From Pseudomonas sp. RIT623 (GTDB lineage: Bacteria; Pseudomonadota; Gammaproteobacteria; Pseudomonadales; Pseudomonadaceae): DNA of 47,121 bases. The translations under genes were made by a program, and so were the position numbers. Under the pieces are notes generated by a model. The model saw nothing but the letters and a program-made list of their open reading frames with translations, did no database searches and was not told where the DNA came from. The DNA is taken from contig NZ_SOZA01000038.1 in assembly GCF_004519305.1 (NCBI RefSeq), positions 1 to 47,121 of the forward strand. Reading direction: 5' to 3'. This document shows, piece by piece, positions 41,447-47,121 of this stretch (position 1 is its first letter; every line of letters begins with the position of its first letter).

Positions 41447-42442
41447 ATGCGGGCGTTTTTACTTTTCTTCTTTCTATTGAGCAGCGTGCCAGCAAGCTTT
41501 GCCGAGGGCCGCTGCGACGTTCATGTGCCGGTGCAACGGGCCGAGCTGGGCGAGTTGAGCCTGGTCTACCAGAGCGTCGGTGCGCCGCGCGACCCGGCGC
41601 TGCTGTTGGTGATGGGCCTGGGCGGGCAGTTGATCCACTGGCCGGACGACGTGGTCGAGGCCCTGTGCCTCCAGGGCTTTCGGGTGATCCGCTACGACAA
41701 CCGCGATGTCGGCCTGTCGCGCTGGAACCAGCTACCGGCGTCGGCCAACCTGACCATCGAGTTGCTGCGCTACAAGCTGGGGTTGCCAGTGTCGGCGCCT
41801 TACACGCTGACCGACATGGCCAATGACGGCGTGCGCCTGATGGACGCGCTGCAGATTCGTCAATTTCATGTGCTGGGCGTCAGCATGGGCGGCATGATTG
41901 CCCAGCACATCGCCGCCATGGCGCCGCAGCGGGTGCGTAGCTTGACGTTGGTGATGTCCAGCTCGGGAGCTGCTGGCCTGCCGGCGCCGAACCCGGCGCT
42001 GGTGCAATTGCTGGCGCGGCGCGGCGCGCCGAGTCGCGAGGTGGCGATCGAGCAGCAGGCCGACCTGTTGGCGGCGCTGGGCAGCCCACAGGTCAGTGAC
42101 GATCGCGCCGTGTTGCGCCAGCAGGCGGCGCAGGCTTATGACCGGGCGTTCAACCCTGACGGGGTGAAGCGGCAGATCATGGCGATCCTGGCTGAGCCGA
42201 GCCGGGTCGAGTTGCTCAACCAACTGCGGGTGCCGACGCTGGTGGTGCACGGCACGGCCGACCCGTTGCTGCCGGTGATGCATGGCGTGCACTTGGCGGC
42301 GCATATTCAGGGCAGCCAGTTGCGACTGATTCCAGGGCTGGCTCACCGCTTCCAGGAGCCGTTCAAGGCGCCGTTGCTGGGGGCGGTGCTGCCATACCTG
42401 CAAGCGCACAGGCAGGATGTGACTCATATCGCCGGGCTTTGA
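41447..42442 (+). CDS. Exported alpha/beta-fold hydrolase
   Basis: A 331-residue hydrolase with a signal peptide at residues 1-19 (MRAFLLFFFLLSSVPASFA), so probably periplasmic or secreted. The core shows the oxyanion region LLLVMGLGGQLIHW, the nucleophile elbow GVSMGG, the acid in GTADPLLP and the His in PGLAHRFQEP, a complete Ser-Asp-His triad. Resembles esterases/lipases of the AB hydrolase-1 type; substrate unknown. The start ATG at 41447 has no good Shine-Dalgarno, but the signal peptide defines it. It is divergent from the toxin-like gene across 191 bases. Confidence 0.88.
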   Translation: MRAFLLFFFLLSSVPASFAEGRCDVHVPVQRAELGELSLVYQSVGAPRDPALLLVMGLGGQLIHWPDDVVEALCLQGFRVIRYDNRDVGLSRWNQLPASANLTIELLRYKLGLPVSAPYTLTDMANDGVRLMDALQIRQFHVLGVSMGGMIAQHIAAMAPQRVRSLTLVMSSSGAAGLPAPNPALVQLLARRGAPSREVAIEQQADLLAALGSPQVSDDRAVLRQQAAQAYDRAFNPDGVKRQIMAILAEPSRVELLNQLRVPTLVVHGTADPLLPVMHGVHLAAHIQGSQLRLIPGLAHRFQEPFKAPLLGAVLPYLQAHRQDVTHIAGL

Positions 42443-42452
42443 GAAGGGCGTG

Positions 42453-42506
42453 GTAGCGGGCTTGCCCGATGGATGGCACCGGCTTTTCCGGTATCGCGGG
42501 GCCTTT
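42453..42506. repeat. Degenerate REP-like element
   Basis: GTAGCGGGCTTGCCCGAT and CACCGG-CTTTT-CCGGTATCGC resemble worn copies of the REP classes seen elsewhere. It lies between the convergent hydrolase and aauR genes, and the GGGGCC-TTTT end may help end the hydrolase transcript. Confidence 0.5.
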
Positions 42507-42519
42507 TGCATTCGAAGCT

Positions 42520-43848
42520 TTAACCAAGCCCGTACTTCTTCACCTTGTCGAACAGCGTGGTCTTGGCCATGCCCAGTTCCTGGCTGGCCTGGCTGAGGTT
42601 GCCACCGGTGCGTTGCAAGGCATCGCTGAGCAGGTTGCGTTCGAACGCCTCCACCGCCTCGGCGAAGCCCAGCCCCTGGCTGGCACCGCCGCCGGAACCC
42701 TTCTTGAATGCGGGCAGGCCCAGGGCGTGGCGTTCGGCAACGTTACGCAGCTCGCGCACGTTGCCTGGCCAGTCATGGGCCATCAGCTGTGACAGGGTCT
42801 GGCTGTCGAGGGCCGGCGCCTCGCGGTCGAAGCGCAACGCCGATTGCAGCAGGAAGTGCTCGAACAGTTGCAGGATGTCCTCGCGCCGTTCGCGCAGCGG
42901 CGGCAGCTCGAGGGTGACAACGTTGAGCCGATAGTACAGGTCGCTGCGGAACTGGCCGCTCTGGCCAAGGGTTGCGAGGTCGGCCTTGGTCGCGGCGATC
43001 ACCCGGCAGTCCACCGGGATGCTCTGGTTCGAACCCAGGCGCTCCAGGGTGCGTTCCTGCAATACGCGCAGCAGTTTGATCTGCAGGTTGACCGGCATGC
43101 TTTCGACTTCGTCGAGGAACAGCGTGCCGCCATTGGCGTGTTCGATCTTGCCGATGCGGCGCTTGCCGGCGCCAGTGAAGGCGTTGGCCTCATGGCCGAA
43201 GATCTCGCTCTCGAACAGGTTCTCCGGCAGGCCGCCGCAGTTCAGCGCCACGAACGGTTGGCCCTGGCGCCGGCTGAAGTCATGCAGGCAGCGGGCGACC
43301 AGTTCCTTGCCGGTGCCGGTTTCGCCTTCGATCAGCACGTTGGCCGAGGTGTCGGCGACGTTGACGATTAGCTCACGCAATTGCTCCATGGCCGGCGAGC
43401 GGCCGATGATGCGGCCTTCCAGGCTGCTCTGCTCGGCCAGTTGGCGACGCAGGGCGAATACTTCGCGGGCCAGCCCGCGTTGCTCCAGGGCGCGACGCAC
43501 CACGTCGACCAGGCGCTCCGGCGAGAATGGTTTCTCCATGAAGTCATAGGCGCCGTTGCGCATGGCCCCGACCGCCATGTCGATGTCGCCATGACCGGTG
43601 ATCAGCACCACCGGCAAGCTGCGGTCGCGGGCCTTGAGGCGGTTGAGCAGCTCCAGGCCATCGATGCCCGGCAGGCGGATATCGCTGACGACGATTCCGG
43701 CGAAATCGTCGCCGATGCGCTCGAGGGCTTGTTCGGCGCTGCCGACGCCTTCGCAGGCGATGTCTTCCAGGGCAAGAGCCTGCTGGCAGCCGAGCAGCAC
43801 ATGCGGGTCGTCTTCGACGATCAGGACGGTAAGAGGTGCTTGGTTCAT
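42520..43848 (-). CDS. aauR: Sigma-54-dependent response regulator AauR
   Basis: NtrC/DctD-type activator of 442 residues that switches on acidic amino acid uptake and use. Receiver domain with phosphoacceptor Asp56 (VVSDIRLPGIDG); AAA+ domain with Walker A GETGTGKE, the loop NAFTGA (normally GAFTGA), and Walker B GGTLFLDEVES; C-terminal Fis-type helix-turn-helix (NLSQASQELGMAKTTLFDKVKKYGLG). Its ATG overlaps the aauS stop by 4 bases. The order aatQMP-aauSR is that known in P. putida for glutamate/aspartate utilisation. Confidence 0.94.
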   Translation of the reverse strand: MNQAPLTVLIVEDDPHVLLGCQQALALEDIACEGVGSAEQALERIGDDFAGIVVSDIRLPGIDGLELLNRLKARDRSLPVVLITGHGDIDMAVGAMRNGAYDFMEKPFSPERLVDVVRRALEQRGLAREVFALRRQLAEQSSLEGRIIGRSPAMEQLRELIVNVADTSANVLIEGETGTGKELVARCLHDFSRRQGQPFVALNCGGLPENLFESEIFGHEANAFTGAGKRRIGKIEHANGGTLFLDEVESMPVNLQIKLLRVLQERTLERLGSNQSIPVDCRVIAATKADLATLGQSGQFRSDLYYRLNVVTLELPPLRERREDILQLFEHFLLQSALRFDREAPALDSQTLSQLMAHDWPGNVRELRNVAERHALGLPAFKKGSGGGASQGLGFAEAVEAFERNLLSDALQRTGGNLSQASQELGMAKTTLFDKVKKYGLG

Positions 43849-45749
43849 AGGGGCTCAGCCATTTCGCTAGGGGGCGTGACCAGGGGCAGGACGAGGACGA
43901 ACGCGGTACCGCCGCTGGCGGGGTGCTCGACGCTCAGGGTGCCTTTGGCGGCGGTGGCCAGGCTTGCCGACAGGGTCAGGCCCAGGCCCAGGCCGTGCTC
44001 GCCCGGTTTGGTGGTGAAGAAGGGTTCGAACAGGTGCTTGCGGGCCTCGGCGTCGATGCCATGGCCATTGTCGCGCACCCGCAAGCGGTATTTGTCGCCG
44101 TGCGGTTCGCCTTCCAGCCACAGTTGCGGCAAGGGCTGGGTGGCCATGGCGTCGAGGGCGTTGCCGATCAGGTTGACCAGGATCTGCTCGAGGCGGGTCT
44201 GGTCAATGGCCAACTGCTGGTCCTCGAACTGCAGGTGCAGTTGCAGGTGGCAGGCGCTGATCCGGTTGCCCAGCACCTGCAGCGAGGCCTGCACTGCCTT
44301 GTCCAGCGAGGCCTGGCCGCTGTCGTCGCCGCGCCGGGCGAACGAACGCAGGCTGGCGGTGATACGGCCCATGCGGTCGATCAGGTCGTTCATGGTGCGC
44401 AGGTTGGCGCTGGCGGTTTCCAGGGCGCCGCGCTCGAGGAAGCGCACGGTGTTGCCGGACAAGGTGCGTAACGCCGCCAGTGGTTGATTGAGCTCATGGG
44501 CGATGCTGGTGGACATCTGCCCGATGGCGGCCAATTTGCCCGCCTGGACCAGCTCGTCCTGGGCATGGCGCAGGGTTTGCTCGGCATGGCGGCGTTCGCG
44601 AATCTGACCCTTGAGGCGTTCATTGCTGGCGCGCAGGTCGGCGGTGCGTTCGGTGATCTTGCGTTCCAGTTGGCTATTGGCCTCTTCCAGTGCTTCACGG
44701 GCCGCCAGGCGAGTGGCGATCACCTTGCGCCGCTCGTTCCAGGCAATGGCCAGGATCGCCAGCAAGGCGAAGGCGACGCCCACCAGGATGCCCTGCACCA
44801 TCGATTCGCGGCGCAAGTCCTGCAGCGGGGTGAGGAGGGTGAAGTGCCAGGGCGTGTCGGCCAGTCGTCGGGTCTGGGCCAGGTAGGCCACCTCGCGCTG
44901 CTTGCCGTGCTCGGTCTCGCTGTTGGCCGGGAAGGTGAGTTTTTCCACGCCATCGGCCAGGGTCTCCCGGGCCAGTGGTTGCAATTCGTTGAGCGGCCAC
45001 CAGTAGTACTGCAGGCTGCGCGCCAGGCGCTCCTTGATCTGCGGGTTCAGCGGGCGCACCGATTTCAACCGCCGGGATGGATCACTGGAGAGGATGATGA
45101 TGCCGTTCTCGTCGCTGACGAAAGCCTCCAGGCGGGCACGTTGCCAGCGCTCCTCCAGGGTGTCCAGGCGCACCTTGATCACCGCCACGCCAATGATCTT
45201 GCCGTGCTCTTCCAGGCCGTGGGCCAGGTAGTAGCCGGCTTCGCCGGTGGTACTGCCGATGCCGTAGAAACGCCCGGGTTCGCCGCGCACGGCAACCTGG
45301 AAGTAGGCGCGAAACGCCAGGTCCTCGCCAAGGAACGAGTCGGCGTCGCGCCAGTTGCTTGTGGCCTGCACGCGACCACTGGTGTCGAGTACGAAGATCG
45401 CCCGGCTGCGGCTGCGCCGGTTCAGGCCCTCGAGGTATTCGTTGACGGCCTGGCGGTCGCCGGCGTCAGGGTCGGTGAGCAGGCGCGAGACGCTGTCTTC
45501 CAGCTCGAGCAGGCTGGGCAGGTAGGTGTATTTGCTGATCTCGCTCTCGACCGTGCGCGCGTGCAGCTCCAACTGGCGTTCGCCGGTTTCGCTGAGGGTG
45601 CGGATGCCGTTGCTCTCGCTGATCAGGAAGCCGGCCAAGCCCAGACCGACCATCAGCAGGATGACCAGGGGCGGGACGAGCAATTGGCGGATCAGGCGGG
45701 ATTTCACGGCAGGTTGGGCAGGGCGCAGGAGCGAAGGGTCGCATTTCAT
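43845..45749 (-). CDS. aauS: DctB-type sensor histidine kinase AauS
   Basis: Membrane kinase that senses acidic amino acids and phosphorylates AauR. From the ATG at 45749 it has 634 residues: a transmembrane helix near 25-44, a large periplasmic double-Cache-like sensor, a second helix near 316-338, a coiled-coil linker (LEEANSQLERKITERTADLRASNERL split over 350-380), the phosphoacceptor His near 417 in STSIAHELNQPL, and ATP-binding NLIGNALDA, DNGHGI and GLGLGLTLS motifs. A GTG one codon earlier is possible. It overlaps aauR by 4 bases and follows aatP after 60 bases. Confidence 0.93.
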   Translation of the reverse strand: MKCDPSLLRPAQPAVKSRLIRQLLVPPLVILLMVGLGLAGFLISESNGIRTLSETGERQLELHARTVESEISKYTYLPSLLELEDSVSRLLTDPDAGDRQAVNEYLEGLNRRSRSRAIFVLDTSGRVQATSNWRDADSFLGEDLAFRAYFQVAVRGEPGRFYGIGSTTGEAGYYLAHGLEEHGKIIGVAVIKVRLDTLEERWQRARLEAFVSDENGIIILSSDPSRRLKSVRPLNPQIKERLARSLQYYWWPLNELQPLARETLADGVEKLTFPANSETEHGKQREVAYLAQTRRLADTPWHFTLLTPLQDLRRESMVQGILVGVAFALLAILAIAWNERRKVIATRLAAREALEEANSQLERKITERTADLRASNERLKGQIRERRHAEQTLRHAQDELVQAGKLAAIGQMSTSIAHELNQPLAALRTLSGNTVRFLERGALETASANLRTMNDLIDRMGRITASLRSFARRGDDSGQASLDKAVQASLQVLGNRISACHLQLHLQFEDQQLAIDQTRLEQILVNLIGNALDAMATQPLPQLWLEGEPHGDKYRLRVRDNGHGIDAEARKHLFEPFFTTKPGEHGLGLGLTLSASLATAAKGTLSVEHPASGGTAFVLVLPLVTPPSEMAEPL

Positions 45750-45777
45750 CACAGTGGCCTTGTCACCACCAGCATCG

Positions 45778-45800
45778 GCTGCCCGGCTGGGCCGGGCAGC
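45778..45800 (-). promoter_or_regulatory. Stem-loop between aatP and aauS
   Basis: GCTGCCCGGC-TGG-GCCGGGCAGC is a perfect 10-bp stem with a 3-base loop, 10 bases after the aatP stop. There is no U tract on either strand, so it probably stabilises the aat mRNA 3' end or partly stops transcription into aauSR rather than being a full terminator. Confidence 0.6.
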
Positions 45801-45809
45801 GGTGCCTGC

Positions 45810-46544
45810 TTAGTGTTGCAGGATCTTGCTGAGGAAGTGCTGGGTACGCTCGTGGCGGCCCTCGGGGTTGCCGAAGAAGTCTTCCTTCTGGCAGTCCTCG
45901 ATGATGTTGCCCTTGTCCATGAAGATCACCCGGTTGGCGACCTTGCGCGCGAAGCCCATCTCGTGGGTGACGCACATCATGGTCATGCCTTCGTGGGCTA
46001 GCTCGACCATCACGTCGAGTACTTCGTTGACCATTTCCGGGTCCAGCGCCGAGGTCGGCTCGTCGAACAGCATGACGATCGGGTCCATCGACAGCGCCCG
46101 GGCGATCGCCACGCGCTGTTGCTGGCCGCCTGATAACTGGCCGGGGTGCTTCTTGGCATGGGCGCCGAGGCCGACGCGGTCGAGCAGGGCCAGGCCCTTC
46201 TTGGTGGCTTCCGCCTCGCTGCGGCCGAGCACCTTGCGCTGGGCGATGGTCAGGTTCTCGGTGATGCTCAGGTGTGGGAACAGCTCGAAATGCTGGAACA
46301 CCATGCCGACCCGCGAGCGCAGCTTGGGCAAGTTGGTCTTGGGATCGGCGATGGAGGTGCCGTCGACCACGATGTCGCCTTTCTGGAACGGCTCCAGGGC
46401 ATTGACGCATTTGATCAGGGTCGACTTGCCCGAACCGGACGGGCCGCAGACCACCACCACTTCACCCTTCTTGACCTCGGTGTTGCAGTCGGTCAGTACC
46501 TGGAAGTCCCCGTACCACTTGTTGACGTTCTTGATGGAAATCAT
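45810..46544 (-). CDS. aatP: Glutamate/aspartate ABC transporter, ATP-binding protein AatP
   Basis: Cytoplasmic ATPase of the acidic amino acid importer, 244 residues. Walker A is GPSGSGKST (residues 34-42), Q-loop FQHFELFPH, ABC signature LSGGQQQR, Walker B VMLFDEPTSALDP, and the H-loop VTHEMGFAR. It is of the polar amino acid (GlnQ/GltL) group. The ATG overlaps the stop of the permease gene by 4 bases. With AatM/AatQ in the membrane and AatJ in the periplasm it forms the importer controlled by AauSR. Confidence 0.95.
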   Translation of the reverse strand: MISIKNVNKWYGDFQVLTDCNTEVKKGEVVVVCGPSGSGKSTLIKCVNALEPFQKGDIVVDGTSIADPKTNLPKLRSRVGMVFQHFELFPHLSITENLTIAQRKVLGRSEAEATKKGLALLDRVGLGAHAKKHPGQLSGGQQQRVAIARALSMDPIVMLFDEPTSALDPEMVNEVLDVMVELAHEGMTMMCVTHEMGFARKVANRVIFMDKGNIIEDCQKEDFFGNPEGRHERTQHFLSKILQH

Positions 46545-47121
46545 ACGGTGATCCTTTTTTGCAGGCGCTTGACCAGCCAGGAAGCGGAGAAGCTGATGAT
46601 GAAGTAGATGACACCGGCGAAGATCAGGAACTCGTGGGAGCGCCCGATGATGTCGCCGTTGGCGCGAGCCGAGTTGAGGAAGTCGACCAAGCCCACGGTG
46701 TAGACCAGCGAGGTGTCCTGGAACAGGATGATGCTCTGCTGCAGCAGCAGCGGGGTCATCTTGCGGAACGCCTGGGGCAGGATGATCAGGCGCATGGTCT
46801 GGCCGTAGGTCATGCCCAGTGCCTGCGCCGCGCCCATCTGGCCCTTGGAGATCGACTGCACCCCGGCGCGAACGATTTCACAGAAGTACGCCGCCTCGAA
46901 CATCATGAACGCCACCACGCAGGAGGTGAACGCCCCCACGGGGGTGTCCTCGCCGGTGATCCAGCGCAGCACGAAGGGCACCGCCAGGTAGAACCAGGTG
47001 ATCACCAGCAGCAGCGGGATGGAGCGGAAGTAGTTGACGTAGGCGCCGGCGACGTTGGCCAGCAGCTTGCTCGACGACAGCCGCATCAAGGCCAGGACGG
47101 TACCTAGGGCGATACCGCCGA
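46541..47121 (-). CDS. aatM: Glutamate/aspartate ABC transporter permease AatM (partial, start outside window)
   Basis: C-terminal part of an inner-membrane permease of the GltK type. The frame is open to the window edge (GGIALGTVLALMRLSSSK), so the true start lies beyond 47121; the ATG at 47089 is internal. Visible are at least three hydrophobic helices and the coupling EAA loop GAAQALGMTYGQTMRLIILPQAFR that docks on AatP. It ends with a 4-base overlap into aatP. Confidence 0.93.
   Translation of the reverse strand, partial: GGIALGTVLALMRLSSSKLLANVAGAYVNYFRSIPLLLVITWFYLAVPFVLRWITGEDTPVGAFTSCVVAFMMFEAAYFCEIVRAGVQSISKGQMGAAQALGMTYGQTMRLIILPQAFRKMTPLLLQQSIILFQDTSLVYTVGLVDFLNSARANGDIIGRSHEFLIFAGVIYFIISFSASWLVKRLQKRITV

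Noticed and set aside
42474..42486. TGGCACCGGC considered as half of a sigma-54 promoter near aauR
   Set aside because: The expected TTGC partner at the right distance is absent and the sequence belongs to a REP-like element.

Overview
The window looks like chromosomal DNA of a fluorescent Pseudomonas, most likely of the P. putida group. The evidence is high-GC coding sequence packed on both strands, the gene runs lepA-lepB-rnc-era-recO-pdxJ, oprB-gcd and aat/aau, and many pairs of Pseudomonas-type palindromic intergenic (REP) elements of the GTAGGAGC family. I see no rRNA, tRNA, CRISPR array, insertion sequence or prophage. Nearly all of the sequence is accounted for by about 28 genes.

Layout. 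0.2-6.3 kb (+): housekeeping operon for translation, secretion, RNA processing and repair (lepA, lepB, rnc, era, recO, pdxJ). 6.4-8.4 kb (-): a CzcR/CzcS-like metal two-component system behind a MerR-type promoter. 8.7-8.9 kb (+): a small exported protein. 9.0-11.2 kb (-): cmoA-cmoB (tRNA wobble uridine modification), then a lipoprotein cysteine-peptidase inhibitor (icp). 11.4-13.9 kb (-): a Lon-family protease of the AsrA type with a heat-shock promoter. 14.0-17.8 kb (-): oprB-gcd for glucose uptake and periplasmic oxidation. 18.1-20.1 kb (-): a ZnuD-like TonB receptor with a His-rich loop and a Zur-type operator. 20.3-21.2 kb (+): a VF530-family protein overlapping a membrane protein. 21.3-22.6 kb (-): nfeR-nfeF (metal-responsive PadR regulator and ferric-chelate reductase) with a large palindromic operator. 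22.7-25.8 kb (-): a divergent class A penicillin-binding protein. 26.3-27.7 kb (+): a ProY-like permease. 27.8-29.5 kb (-): an FMN glutamate-synthase-like protein. 29.6-29.9 kb (+): zinc-free ribosomal protein L31 behind Zur-type sites. 30.0-34.3 kb (-): Lhr helicase. 34.4-35.7 kb: a Nudix hydrolase and MetR, converging with overlapping stop codons. 35.8-41.3 kb (-): a 1810-residue dermonecrotic-toxin-like protein. 41.4-42.4 kb (+): an exported alpha/beta hydrolase. 42.5-47.1 kb (-): aatM (partial)-aatP-aauS-aauR for acidic amino acid uptake and its control.

Metal homeostasis is a recurring theme. Four loci carry recognisable metal-control sequences or proteins: the MerR-type promoter of the CzcRS-like pair, Zur-type boxes at the TonB receptor and at rpmE2, and the NfeR palindrome. 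The least understood element is the giant toxin-like gene, whose ribosome binding site lies inside one arm of a perfect 10-bp inverted repeat, suggesting on/off control of its translation or transcription. Gene names and regulatory calls come from reading motifs by eye; no database search was possible.
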